Shown here: positions 32,863-41,918 of the stretch, in pieces | How positions within the stretch are numbered: position 1 is the first letter of the stretch | Layout of the letters: each line of letters starts with the position of its first letter | Assembly: GCA_910579615.1 (NCBI GenBank) | Contig: CAJTUA010000011.1 | Coordinates: forward strand, 1 to 64,000 | Source: an uncultured Lachnospiraceae bacterium | GTDB lineage: Bacteria; Bacillota; Clostridia; Lachnospirales; Lachnospiraceae | Length of the DNA stretch: 64,000 nt | Direction: 5' to 3' | Translations under genes and position numbers: made by a program | Notes under the pieces: generated by a model | Databases searched by the model: none | What the model saw: only the letters and a program-made list of their open reading frames with translations | What the model was told of the DNA's origin: nothing

Positions 32863-34932
32863 TTACGCCTTGCTCTCCTCACACACCTTCGCCTGCACAT
32901 CCGACGGCGCCGGCTCATACCTCGCAAACTCATACGAGTATGTACCAATCCCGACGGTCATCGACCTTAAATCCGTCGAATACCCACACAGCGCGGACAT
33001 CGGCACCTCCGCCATAATCTCCTGCTGGCGGTTGTGCAGCGGGTTCATGCCAAGCACCCTGCCGCGGCGCTTGTTCAGATCGCCCATGATATCGCCCGTA
33101 AAGCGCTCCGGGGCAATGACCTTAATCGTTGCAATCGGCTCAAGCAGAATCGGTGTCGCGTCCATCACGCCCTGCTTAAACGCCTGGATTGTCGCGGTCT
33201 TAAACGCCATTTCCGAGGAATCCACATCATGGTAGGAACCGCCGGTCAGGGTCGCCCTGATGCCGACAACCGGGTAGCCCGCCAAAGGTCCTGCCTCCAC
33301 GCTGTCCGCGATGCCCTTCTCAACTGCCGGGAAGAAGTTCCGCGGCACGGCGCCGCCAAATACGTTTTCCGCGAATTCATAGGATTTTTCCATATCGCCC
33401 AGAGGCTCGAAATCAATGATAACATGCCCGTACTGCCCATGTCCGCCGGACTGTTTCTTATATTTGTACTCCGCGGTTGATTTCTTGCGGATGGTCTCGC
33501 GGTATGCCACGCGCGGCTTCGCTAATTCAATCTCCACCTTAAAGCGCTGCGCCAGCTTGCTCGCCGCAATCTCAAGATGCTGCTCGCCGATGCCGTAAAG
33601 CAGGGACTGGTGGTTCTCTTTGTCGCTTTCTACGCGTAGCGTCAAATCCTCCTCCATCAGCCGGGAGAGCGCCTGGGAAACCTTATCCTCGTCGCCCTTG
33701 TTCTTCGCGCGGTAGCTCTTGTACTCGTAAGGTACGGACATCTTCGGGCGGTCAAACTGCACCGGGTTGGCCTTTGTCGCCAGGCTGTCGCCCGTCGTCG
33801 TGTTCGAGAGTTTGCCAATCACGCCGATATCGCCCGCGTAGAGCTCTTTTACTTCAATCTGCTCCTTGCCGCGCAGAATGTAGAGCCTGGAAAGCTTCTC
33901 CTCCGTCTGCGTATCCACATTATAAACCGTGTCATCGGATTTGAGGATACCGGAGCAGACCTTGATAAACGAGAACTTTCCGATAAACGGGTCGGCAATC
34001 GTCTTAAATACTCTCGCCGTCATCGGCTTGTTCGCATCATAATCCGCCGCGAAGGTTTCCCCGGTCTTCGCGTTGATGCCAGTGATAACACATTTGTTCG
34101 GTGACGGGAAGTATTTCTCCACCGCCTGCAAAAGCATGTTCGTGCCCTGCGTGTTCAGGCCGGAACCCATCAGCACCGGAACAACGCTGCAGTCAATGAC
34201 GCTTGAGCGGAGCGCGGTCGAAATCTCCTGCGCCGTAAACTCCTCGCCTTCGAAATATTTTTCCATCAAATCCTCGCTCGTCTCGGCAACCGCATCCATC
34301 AATGCCTCACGGTATTTTGAGACATATTCCATCGAGTAATCCGGAATCGGGCATTCCTCATACTCGGAAAGCTTTGTGAATTTGCGCCCCGCCATCTTTA
34401 CGACATTGACAAAGCCGACAAATTTCTCGTTCTCGCGGATTGGGGAATGGAACGGCGCGATGCGCTTGCCGTAAAGCTCCGTCAAACGCTCAATGACGCG
34501 GCGGAAGCTCGCGTTGTCATCGTCCATATCCGTCACGAAAAACATGCGCGGTATTTTGTATTTCTCACACAAATCCCAAGCCTTGCGCGTGCCGACCTCG
34601 ACGCCCTTCTTCCCGGAAACCACAATCACCGCCGCATCGCAGGCAGAAACCGCCTCCTCCACCTCGCCGACAAAATCAAAGTATCCCGGCGTGTCAAGGA
34701 AATTAATCTTCGTGTCCTCCCACACAACCGGCACAAGGGATGTGCTGATGGAAAACTGGCGCTTTGTCTCTTCCTTATCATAATCGCTGATTGTGCTGCC
34801 GTCCTCAATCCTTCCCTGCCTTGTCACAATACCCGTCGTATATGCCATCGCCTCGACAAGCGTCGTCTTTCCTGCCCCGCCGTGCCCAAGCACCGCCACA
34901 TTTCTAATTTTTTCGTATTTGTAAGTCTCCAT
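32863..34932 (-). CDS. Elongation factor G paralogue (EF-G2-like)
   Basis: Translational GTPase of 689 residues with EF-G domain order. G1 is GHGGAGKTT, G3 is FLDTPGYFDF, but the G4 position reads TDMD instead of NKxD. The N-terminal KYEKIRNVAVLGHGG, the domain IV segment SGGHGQYGHVIIDFEP and the C-terminal GYSTDLRSMTVGIGTYSYEF identify the subfamily. Such paralogues coexist with canonical EF-G; roles proposed in the family include ribosome recycling or stress. The loss of NKxD may change nucleotide recognition. It is not next to ribosomal genes. Confidence 0.88.
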   Translation of the reverse strand: METYKYEKIRNVAVLGHGGAGKTTLVEAMAYTTGIVTRQGRIEDGSTISDYDKEETKRQFSISTSLVPVVWEDTKINFLDTPGYFDFVGEVEEAVSACDAAVIVVSGKKGVEVGTRKAWDLCEKYKIPRMFFVTDMDDDNASFRRVIERLTELYGKRIAPFHSPIRENEKFVGFVNVVKMAGRKFTKLSEYEECPIPDYSMEYVSKYREALMDAVAETSEDLMEKYFEGEEFTAQEISTALRSSVIDCSVVPVLMGSGLNTQGTNMLLQAVEKYFPSPNKCVITGINAKTGETFAADYDANKPMTARVFKTIADPFIGKFSFIKVCSGILKSDDTVYNVDTQTEEKLSRLYILRGKEQIEVKELYAGDIGVIGKLSNTTTGDSLATKANPVQFDRPKMSVPYEYKSYRAKNKGDEDKVSQALSRLMEEDLTLRVESDKENHQSLLYGIGEQHLEIAASKLAQRFKVEIELAKPRVAYRETIRKKSTAEYKYKKQSGGHGQYGHVIIDFEPLGDMEKSYEFAENVFGGAVPRNFFPAVEKGIADSVEAGPLAGYPVVGIRATLTGGSYHDVDSSEMAFKTATIQAFKQGVMDATPILLEPIATIKVIAPERFTGDIMGDLNKRRGRVLGMNPLHNRQQEIMAEVPMSALCGYSTDLRSMTVGIGTYSYEFARYEPAPSDVQAKVCEESKA

Positions 34933-35136
34933 ATATGCCTCTCCTTTATTATTTTGTATTGGATGATTCCGGAATTCCGGACTGCAATCCCCTGCTATTC
35001 ATTGTACCAAATTATTATTATATTTACAACAATTTTCTTTAATTTTCTGAAATATTTTTGCAAATCATTTTCTTTTCTGTCTTGTCTGTTCCGTTATAAA
35101 ATCTATTCTGACCTATGCGATATTTTTAATCTCTGC

Positions 35137-35165
35137 TTGACAGTATGTGGTAATAAATATATCCT
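35137..35165 (+). promoter_or_regulatory. Promoter of the gene at 35225
   Basis: TTGACA, 17 bases, TATCCT on the plus strand, 59 bases before the start codon. Confidence 0.65.
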
Positions 35166-35224
35166 ATAAATCAGGAGAAACAATCCAGAAAAAACCGAAA
35201 CAAGTCCGGAAGGAAGTGTATACT

Positions 35225-35854
35225 ATGAACAACCATGAATTAGCCAAAACCCTGATTGACCAAATATCCGATACCAAACTGCTTTATGTTATCCCCTATT
35301 TACAAGGTGCGGCTTTAACCGACGAAACACCAAATGCCAAAACATTCGATACCATAGCAGAGATTCACTCCATGATAAAAAACGATACGAAAGAACGCCC
35401 GGACGGCGCGGTTTCGGATAACGGAGATAACAAAAATCACATGCAATCTTTCAGCGGGGAGAAACAGCTTCTTGTGGAAAAGTATGGTCTGAAGCACGAA
35501 AACCACGCATGGTATTCCGAAAAGGAAAATTCCCATAAGCATTTGATTTTCAAGGACGCTTTTTTTGAGCGCGCCGATATCATCGGGCTTTTGTTCCGCA
35601 TCAATAAATTGTGCATGGCAAAGGTGAATTATTTTCGAAGGAATATCCAAAAATATGAACCCCTGAAATACGACTACAGGAAAGGGTTTCTTGCGGTGCC
35701 TTTGTGGGATGCTGAGTTTTTAAGACATCGCAATTCCGGGTGGATTCTTGACTTTCGCTATCTGCAAACCATCACGGTTTATGACGATTTTGTCAGCCTG
35801 TGCAGGGAACTGGAATCTTTTGAACCGGAGAACTTTCAAGCCGGAAAGTTTTGA
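35225..35854 (+). CDS. Hypothetical protein
   Basis: Protein of 209 residues. The first 30 residues (ELAKTLIDQISDTKLLYVIPYLQG) resemble the tail of small antitoxin-like proteins (DQIPD-KLxYV pattern); a polar linker follows, and the C-terminal half is rich in aromatic and basic residues (WILDFRYLQTITVYDDF). Not assigned to a family. GGAAGG precedes the ATG at 35225; the longer frame from 35147 is not supported. Confidence 0.6.
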   Translation: MNNHELAKTLIDQISDTKLLYVIPYLQGAALTDETPNAKTFDTIAEIHSMIKNDTKERPDGAVSDNGDNKNHMQSFSGEKQLLVEKYGLKHENHAWYSEKENSHKHLIFKDAFFERADIIGLLFRINKLCMAKVNYFRRNIQKYEPLKYDYRKGFLAVPLWDAEFLRHRNSGWILDFRYLQTITVYDDFVSLCRELESFEPENFQAGKF

Positions 35855-35915
35855 AACGGAAGAAGAATGCGGATTTTTCCTGCTTTAAACCGTTGCGCTT
35901 TAAAGCCATAGAGTA

Positions 35916-35944
35916 TTGACATTTTGCAAAGATTCCATTACAAT
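35916..35944 (+). promoter_or_regulatory. Promoter of the aromatic biosynthesis genes
   Basis: TTGACA, 17 bases, TACAAT on the plus strand. The leader to the DAHP synthase ATG is about 140 bases. Confidence 0.75.
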
Positions 35945-35949
35945 AACTC

Positions 35950-36001
35950 TTGATACGCCAGGGGTTTGTTTTGCAATATCTGCAAAACACAGGCGCATCA
36001 A
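35950..36001 (+). promoter_or_regulatory. Structured leader hairpin before DAHP synthase
   Basis: TTGATaCGCC pairs with GGCGcATCAA around an inner perfect stem GTTTTGCA/TGCAAAAC. It starts almost at the predicted transcription start, so it is the first structure of the leader RNA. No T-box motif and no terminator follow; it may protect the transcript or control translation. Confidence 0.45.
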
Positions 36002-36093
36002 AATTGCTTTCCACAGGGCATACAAAGCATCGGAATAGATTTTCCGGCATACCCAAGGTTATGCAGAATTATTTTGATAAGGAGAATCATGTT

Positions 36094-37107
36094 ATGATTA
36101 TTGTAATGAAGCCACAGGCTTCCAAAGAGAATATTGAAAACGTGTTAAATATCATCCGCATCAACGGGCTGGAGCCGCATTTATCCGACGGCAAGGAAGT
36201 AACCATCATCGGCGTCATCGGCGACAAGACAAGGCTGATGAACCAGAACCTTGAGATTACAGAAGGCGTGGAGCGCATTGTCTCCGTCACGGAAAGCTAC
36301 AAGCTTGCGAACAAAAAATTCCATCCGGAAAAAACCATCGTCAAGGTCGGCAATGCGGCAATCGGCGGGGATGATTTTGTCATTATGTCCGGTCCGTGCG
36401 CCGTGGAGAGCGCGGAACAAGTGATGCAGACCGCACAGGCCATCAAAAAATCCGGCGCGCAGATTCTGCGCGGCGGCGCGTACAAGCCGCGCACTTCCCC
36501 CTACTCCTTTCAGGGCATGGAAGAGGACGGGCTACGCCTGATGAAAGAAGCGCGTGAGGCGACCGGGCTTGCGGTTGTCTGTGAAGTGACAAGCCTTGCC
36601 GCAATAGAAACCGCCGTAAAATATGTGGACATGCTCCAGATTGGCGCGCGCAACATGCAAAATTTCTACCTTTTAAAGGAAGCGGGGAAAACCGGGCTTC
36701 CGGTACTGTTAAAGCGCGGTCTTTCCGCAACGGTTGACGAATGGCTCAACGCCGCGGAGTACATTATGTCGGAAGGCAATGAGAACGTTGTCCTGTGCGA
36801 GCGCGGCATCCGCACATTTGAAACCGCAACAAGAAACACACTCGATATCAGCGCCATTCCGGTTATCCGTGCAAAAAGCCACCTGCCAATTATCGTTGAC
36901 CCAAGCCACGCGACCGGCGTGCGCGACTACGTTGCCCCGCTCGCAAAATGCGCGGTTGCTGTCGGCGCGGACGGTCTGATGATTGAGACGCACCCGTGCC
37001 CGGAAAAAGCACTTTCGGACGGTCCACAGTCGCTGACCTTCCCGCAGTTTGATGCACTCTGTAAGGAACTGCGCCCGTTCATTGCACTCTCCGGCAAACA
37101 ATTTTAG
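36094..37107 (+). CDS. aroF: 3-deoxy-7-phosphoheptulonate synthase (DAHP synthase)
   Basis: First enzyme of the shikimate pathway: condenses phosphoenolpyruvate and erythrose 4-phosphate. 337 residues. N-terminal ferredoxin-like regulatory domain (about 1-70), then the TIM-barrel of the type I-beta group: GPCAVESAEQV, GGAYKPRTSPYSFQGM, and IVDPSHATGVRDYV carrying metal and substrate residues. AAGGAG eight bases before ATG 36094 sets the start. Followed 69 bases on by tyrA, so tyrosine/phenylalanine supply is likely co-regulated. Confidence 0.95.
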   Translation: MIIVMKPQASKENIENVLNIIRINGLEPHLSDGKEVTIIGVIGDKTRLMNQNLEITEGVERIVSVTESYKLANKKFHPEKTIVKVGNAAIGGDDFVIMSGPCAVESAEQVMQTAQAIKKSGAQILRGGAYKPRTSPYSFQGMEEDGLRLMKEAREATGLAVVCEVTSLAAIETAVKYVDMLQIGARNMQNFYLLKEAGKTGLPVLLKRGLSATVDEWLNAAEYIMSEGNENVVLCERGIRTFETATRNTLDISAIPVIRAKSHLPIIVDPSHATGVRDYVAPLAKCAVAVGADGLMIETHPCPEKALSDGPQSLTFPQFDALCKELRPFIALSGKQF

Positions 37108-37176
37108 TTTTTTCGTTTTTTAGACATGTTCCGGCAGAACCATATGCGGGGAATGAAAGATTATGGAGAATTCATT

Positions 37177-38286
37177 ATGAAAGAAATCAAATCCATCGGC
37201 TTTATCGGCTTTGGTCTCATCGGCGGCTCAATTGCACGGCTTTTGCGCGCACAGGATGCCTCGCTTGACATTTTTGCTTACGATTACCACAAGGATGCAC
37301 CTGCCCCGGGACTCTGCCTGGCCTGCGAGGAGAAAACCTTAAGCCGTATCACAAATGAACTTACTGCATTTTCCAGGGCAAACCTTATCTTTTTGTGCGC
37401 CCCGGTGTCAAAAAATATCGAATATCTTGCCGCTTTAAAGGACATTATTTCCGACGGCTGTATCCTGACTGATGTCGGCAGCGTCAAGGGAAATATTGCC
37501 GCAGCGGCGCAGGCGCTTGGACTTGCCCGCCAGTTTATTGGCGGACATCCAATGGCAGGCTCCGAACAGACCGGCTACGCCAATTCAAGCACTGCGCTAT
37601 TAGAAAACGCCTACTATATCCTGACCCCGTCCGAGGAGACCCCGCCTGCGGTCACGGATTGCATGGTACAGCTTGTCAAAAGCTTCCACGCTATCCCGGT
37701 GGTACTTGACGCGAAAAAACACGATGCCCTGACCGCCGCGGTCAGCCATCTCCCACACATCATTGCAGCGCAGCTTGTCAATCTCGTGCGCACGTCGGAT
37801 GACGAGAAGGAACAGATGCGTATGCTCGCGGCGGGCGGGTTTAAGGACATTACGCGCATTGCCTCCTCCTCCCCTGCCATGTGGCAGGCCATCTGTCTGT
37901 CCAACGCGGACAGTATTCAGGAAATGCTGTCCGGGTATATTGCTTCCCTGAAAGAAGTTTCGGACGCGATTGCCAAAAAGGATGCGGACTATTTTTACCG
38001 TATGTTTGAGGAGGCTGGCATTTACCGCGCCAGTATCCCAAACGGGAAGGGGATGCTGAACCGCTTCTACGAGATTTTTATTGATATCAGCGATGAGGCA
38101 GGGGCAATCGCAACCATCGCGACTTTACTCGGCGCAAACGGCATCAGCATCAAGAATATTGGTATTATCCATAACCGCGAATTTGAGCAGGGGGTTCTGC
38201 GCATTGAATTTTACGGGGAGGAACCGCTGCGAAAAGCAAGGAAGCTGTTGGCGGGGCATAATTATACTTTATATGAGCGGAACTAA
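37177..38286 (+). CDS. tyrA: Prephenate dehydrogenase with ACT domain
   Basis: Oxidative decarboxylation of prephenate to 4-hydroxyphenylpyruvate for tyrosine synthesis; 369 residues. NAD-binding Rossmann fold with IGFIGFGLIGGSIA, catalytic His region GGHPMAGSEQTGY, and a C-terminal ACT domain (about 296-369, DISDEAGAIATIATLLGANG) expected to bind tyrosine for feedback. GGAG eight bases before the ATG at 37177 fixes the start. Confidence 0.95.
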   Translation: MKEIKSIGFIGFGLIGGSIARLLRAQDASLDIFAYDYHKDAPAPGLCLACEEKTLSRITNELTAFSRANLIFLCAPVSKNIEYLAALKDIISDGCILTDVGSVKGNIAAAAQALGLARQFIGGHPMAGSEQTGYANSSTALLENAYYILTPSEETPPAVTDCMVQLVKSFHAIPVVLDAKKHDALTAAVSHLPHIIAAQLVNLVRTSDDEKEQMRMLAAGGFKDITRIASSSPAMWQAICLSNADSIQEMLSGYIASLKEVSDAIAKKDADYFYRMFEEAGIYRASIPNGKGMLNRFYEIFIDISDEAGAIATIATLLGANGISIKNIGIIHNREFEQGVLRIEFYGEEPLRKARKLLAGHNYTLYERN

Positions 38287-38346
38287 TGATTGTCTGCTAT
38301 TTGTCTGGGATCTTTGTGCTCCGCCACAGAGATAAGGGGAGAAAAT

Positions 38347-38667
38347 ATGGATTTCTGGGTTGGGAAATGGCTGCATAAAGCGCCGGACAAAGAATTTGAT
38401 GCTGCCGGAAAACGTGCCATTGTTAAGCATTTGTGTTTTGGTCCGCTCGAAACACGGATATGGTATGGATTAAAGAATGGGCAGTATCACTATGAAGTTC
38501 ATTTTATGGAAGGAATTCAGGCAGGGGATATCTTTTCCGATTGTATCAGCAGACCTGAAATGATGGAAGTTATCCGGGCAGAAATTGCCCTGTGCCAAAA
38601 ATACAACAAACAGGATTTGGCTGCTTTATTCCATGCCGAAATTGAGCGAATGGAAAAATTTGGTTAA
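38347..38667 (+). CDS. Hypothetical protein
   Basis: Small protein of 106 residues (MDFWVGKWLHKAPDKEF, GPLETRIWYGLKNGQYHYEV). Not recognised. AGGGGAG precedes the ATG at 38347. It lies 60 bases after tyrA and before a terminator, so it probably ends the aromatic transcript. Confidence 0.6.
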   Translation: MDFWVGKWLHKAPDKEFDAAGKRAIVKHLCFGPLETRIWYGLKNGQYHYEVHFMEGIQAGDIFSDCISRPEMMEVIRAEIALCQKYNKQDLAALFHAEIERMEKFG

Positions 38668-38697
38668 TATCGTCCCCATTTACCACCGCTTGAAGAA

Positions 38698-38738
38698 GGG
38701 CGTGGCACCCCATTTTTTCCGTGCCGCGCCCCCTTTTT
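38698..38738 (+). terminator. Terminator after the tyrA unit
   Basis: GGGCG-T-GGCAC / GTGCC-G-CGCCC stem followed by CCTTTTT. Confidence 0.8.
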
Positions 38739-38771
38739 GTGAAAATAGCAGCCCGAGACAAATTTTGTTTT

Positions 38772-39713
38772 TTAGCTTTGCAGCTCTGCCTTCAGTGCCT
38801 CAAAATCTTCCTTCGTATCTACCGTATGTTCTTCAAGAAAACTGATAATGTAGTCAATCCGGTTTACTGGAACCCGCCCGGCAACCAGCGCCGCCACGGT
38901 TTTCTGGATTCTCGCAAGGCTCACGCGCTCCGGCACGACTCCCTCGACTACCGCCGGATAGCGTTTTTGCACAATCTCCACCATCTGCGCTACAAGCTGT
39001 CGGTTTAAAATTTTCCCGTAATTTTCCAGAATCACCTTTTCCAAATGCACGGTTATCATTTCCATGCAGGAAATTGGGTTTTTCTTTCCATCTTCTTTCC
39101 CTGCCTCGTCATTTTCCGGTTTCATGCGCCATACGCCGGGAATCTGGTACACGGGTTCTGCAGCAGGGATATCGTCTTTGGTCTTTGCGGTCTCTTCCGG
39201 ATAAAAATGCATCGGATATTCCAGTCTGCCGCTTCCTGCCACCGTCCGCCCGAAAAGCAGGATTTCATATTGCTGGTTCTCAAGCCCTATCTGGTCCATC
39301 ATCCGGATAACCGGAACTAGAATCCCGTATTCTCCCGCAAGACGCACGCGCAGTTTATGAATGCTTTCATACTGATTTTTGTTTTCTTCCATCAGCATCT
39401 GCACAAGCGCGCCTGCCCCGACGCAAAGCGTTATGCTCTCCTTCTGCAATTCCCTTTGAATCTGGCTGTCGCGCTCCCTTGCAAGCATATCCACCCGCTC
39501 GTTCTCCGCAAGCTCATGGTCAAGCAGATAGTCCGTTGTGCAGCCAAGAATTGCTGCAATGGATTTTAAGGTCTGCACGTCCGGCAGGCTCTGTCCTGTC
39601 TCATATTTTGAGACCGCCTGCGCCGTCACGCCAAGCTTTTCTGCCAGGCGTTGCTGTGTCAGGCCACGCCCCTGGCGCAGCATTGCAAACCGCTGTGAAA
39701 ATTCGTTGTCCAT
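38772..39713 (-). CDS. XRE-type HTH fused to FlhA cytoplasmic-domain-like module
   Basis: Regulator-like protein of 313 residues. Residues 5-63 are a clear XRE HTH (LTQQRLAEKLGVTAQAVSKYE). From about 92 on the protein follows the order of the FlhA/InvA C-terminal cytoplasmic domain: IHKLRVRLAGEYGILVPVIR, YEILLFGRTVAGSGRL, EPVYQIPGVWRM, a helical ITVHLEKVILENYGKIL, then RYPAVVEGVVPERVSLARIQ. No membrane part is present. FlhA is the export-gate component of flagellar and type III secretion, so a DNA-binding fusion suggests either domain exaptation or coupling of gene control to secretion (inference). The start has GGAGGG upstream; a structured repeat lies directly before it. Confidence 0.85.
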   Translation of the reverse strand: MDNEFSQRFAMLRQGRGLTQQRLAEKLGVTAQAVSKYETGQSLPDVQTLKSIAAILGCTTDYLLDHELAENERVDMLARERDSQIQRELQKESITLCVGAGALVQMLMEENKNQYESIHKLRVRLAGEYGILVPVIRMMDQIGLENQQYEILLFGRTVAGSGRLEYPMHFYPEETAKTKDDIPAAEPVYQIPGVWRMKPENDEAGKEDGKKNPISCMEMITVHLEKVILENYGKILNRQLVAQMVEIVQKRYPAVVEGVVPERVSLARIQKTVAALVAGRVPVNRIDYIISFLEEHTVDTKEDFEALKAELQS

Positions 39714-39729
39714 GTTGATTTTCCCTCCA

Positions 39730-39810
39730 TTTTAAGTTCCGCATATGCCCTTCCCTGACCCGTAATCGGCGGACAAAAATTTCTCCAGGGTTCGTACAGG
39801 GCATATGCTG
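39730..39810. repeat. Structured repeat element, copy 3
   Basis: Ends in the shared GCGGAACTTAAAAT (minus strand) and has a perfect outer dyad GCATATGCCCT / AGGGCATATGC. The middle differs from copies 1 and 2, so the ends are what is conserved. Adjacent to the ribosome-binding site of the HTH-FlhA gene. Confidence 0.65.
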
Positions 39811-39916
39811 TTTTTATGCAATTTTATTTTGACTGCGCAGTCAGGGATTACGGACAGGGGCTTCCTGCCTTGTCTGCCCTCCCTTCTTTTCCATCATAAT
39901 ACATTAGAAGCAAAAA

Positions 39917-39960
39917 AACAACCAACTATCGATATTGTATTATATCAACTATTGGTTGTT
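39917..39960 (-). terminator. Terminator of the HipA-like operon
   Basis: AACAACCAA / TTGGTTGTT stem around a long loop, followed by TTTTTTT on the minus strand, 40 bases after the HipA-like stop. Confidence 0.75.
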
Positions 39961-40000
39961 TCCTTTCTTATAACCTGCATAACCTTCTGGCAATCTCCCA

Positions 40001-41200
40001 CTATTGCCTGCCATTGTAACCAAAAGCCCATATATTGTCCCCATTCTGGAAACTCCTTAAATATTCAAGCTTCCGGCTATATGCCCTGACAATCCTCTCA
40101 TTCGTTTCCTCACTGCAAGTCTTATCCTTCGATAACAACTCCATGAGCCATCCTTCGCCTGGAACTAAACTAACGTCAAAAATTTTTCTGTTCTTTATAT
40201 ACTTTAGCATGTCAATTTCCGTATTCCTGAACGATGTTATCTGTATTTTAAGCAAAGCTTTGTCTACCGGGATATAACTCGATTTATAAAACATTGAATT
40301 TCCACTATCAAATATTGGAGCCATACCTATCCACTCGAATGTTTTGCTATTCCGTATGATGCCAAAATTATTTAAGTGTCTGTCCTGATTCGTAATTGCA
40401 AAGTCCGACATAATCTGATACTCCATAAAATCCCTTACATCAATGCCTTTCTCCATGCATATCTGTATAAACCACTCATAATACGAGATGGAATTCCTCT
40501 TTTTATACGCCGATATTATATCAATAGCTGATATAAATTCCGTGTCGATATCCGTAAAACACGGGCATTCACATCCGATTATTGGTCTGCCTTCACTGGA
40601 TATCTTAATTAAAGAATACGGTGTATATCGAAATTTATTCTGTAAGCTATGCATTTCTGTTGCAAATGCCTCGCATAAACTCTGCCTGCATCCATCGTTA
40701 TCGTTGCCTTTCAAAAGCCTACGTACCCCTTTACTGTCTATGATCCATTTTTTCTTTAAGTCACCTTTTAATGAAGCGCTCGGGGTAAAATTTGTCTTTC
40801 CGTATATGCTTTGTATATTACCAGATTTATCGCAGTCCATTTCCAGGGTAAAAGCCGCGTTGAAACTGTTGGTATATAGGTTTATCTCCTCCCAGGTAAT
40901 GCCGTCATCTATCCTCTTCATCCAGTAATGGTCTGTCAGCGAAAGCCCATTATTTGCAAGCATAAACTCGAATGGGCTGTTCATCTCCATATTACGCAAC
41001 TCATTCTTAAGCCCTTTCCTCGTGGCAGGAACTCCCCTTGATGCAATCCACCTTTTCAATGAAGCTTTATCGATAACGCCAACCGGCAATTTTGATTTTA
41101 TTCTGTCATCATTGCCGGCATCCGCCCTCAGTAAGTTATATTCGCTGTCTACTTCAAAAACAGCAACCTTACTGTTTTCATGCATTAACAAATAAACCAT
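40001..41200 (-). CDS. HipA-like kinase
   Basis: Predicted Ser/Thr kinase of 399 residues of the HipA/CtkA type. The catalytic loop reads NQDRHLNNFG and the metal-binding loop FDSGNS. The N-terminal half (YLLMHENSKVAVFEVD) resembles small HipA-like subtypes, not the HipB-linked enzyme. No HipB is next to it; instead a small gene 3 bases upstream is its likely partner. Toxin function is possible but not shown. AT-rich. Confidence 0.8.
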   Translation of the reverse strand: MVYLLMHENSKVAVFEVDSEYNLLRADAGNDDRIKSKLPVGVIDKASLKRWIASRGVPATRKGLKNELRNMEMNSPFEFMLANNGLSLTDHYWMKRIDDGITWEEINLYTNSFNAAFTLEMDCDKSGNIQSIYGKTNFTPSASLKGDLKKKWIIDSKGVRRLLKGNDNDGCRQSLCEAFATEMHSLQNKFRYTPYSLIKISSEGRPIIGCECPCFTDIDTEFISAIDIISAYKKRNSISYYEWFIQICMEKGIDVRDFMEYQIMSDFAITNQDRHLNNFGIIRNSKTFEWIGMAPIFDSGNSMFYKSSYIPVDKALLKIQITSFRNTEIDMLKYIKNRKIFDVSLVPGEGWLMELLSKDKTCSEETNERIVRAYSRKLEYLRSFQNGDNIWAFGYNGRQ

Positions 41201-41203
41201 GCC

Positions 41204-41461
41204 CTACCGCCCTTCCTGTTTTCCATTTATTTCAGCCAGCGCATACAAATACTCCTCGCTCGGTTTGCTGCTTATATATCTCTGAATAGCAAAGTCGAAA
41301 AACACATCTATTAACCATCCCTCATCCTTAATGTTGCGCCATACACCGCTTCCATACTCCTCTATAACGTCATCATTGCATACAAAAACTAAGTTTTCAT
41401 TGTCCAGTACCAGCTCTGCTGTATTTTTGCCAAATTTGCTCTCCTTTATCTTGATTCCCAA
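41204..41461 (-). CDS. Small partner of the HipA-like kinase
   Basis: Acidic protein of about 85 residues (GIKIKESKFGKNTAELVLDN, DDVIEEYGSGVWRN), unknown. A TTG at 41461 has GAGG 8 bases upstream and is my choice of start; a GTG at 41470 lacks a site. It is only 3 bases before the kinase gene, so the two are translated together. In related loci a small protein of this size precedes the kinase. Confidence 0.6.
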   Translation of the reverse strand: MGIKIKESKFGKNTAELVLDNENLVFVCNDDVIEEYGSGVWRNIKDEGWLIDVFFDFAIQRYISSKPSEEYLYALAEINGKQEGR

Positions 41462-41918
41462 ACATACCACCTCACTTTATTTATGCTTACGGATTGTCAT
41501 TGTTTCATTCTGTCGATTCCCCTATGCAGCTCTTTCACGGCATTTGCACCTCAATCATACAGTTCCCTGTCCGTTCATTCGCCCTCGTCGTTCCCCAAAA
41601 ATATAATACCCATGGTAATGATAGCACCAATACATGGACTTTTCCACTAATTTTTTATAAAAACACAGGAAAATACATTGCTTTTTCACCGTGGGGCTCT
41701 GGTGGTATCATGATATCCCCTGTGCTCTATTTGTTCCACAAATGCTAACAACTTTGTAGCTTTACCCATATAGTAGAAAAAACACGCTGTCCATGATAGA
41801 ATATAAAAGAAACACACCAGCACTACAGCTCTTTATCATGCTGCCAGCCAGAAAAAAATTTTAATTTCTATGAAACGTATGGCGTTGTGCGCAGTCTTAT
41901 AGACAAGGAGGTAAAAAA
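41462..41918. other. Gap between the HipA-like pair and the ECF sigma gene
   Basis: No supported gene. A weak minus-strand promoter (TTGGTG, 16 bases, TATTAT, near 41596-41622) could serve the HipA-like pair. No ECF-type promoter is recognised before 41919. Confidence 0.4.

Noticed and set aside
35950..36093. T-box or known riboswitch before DAHP synthase
   Set aside because: No T-box motif and no terminator/antiterminator pair are present.
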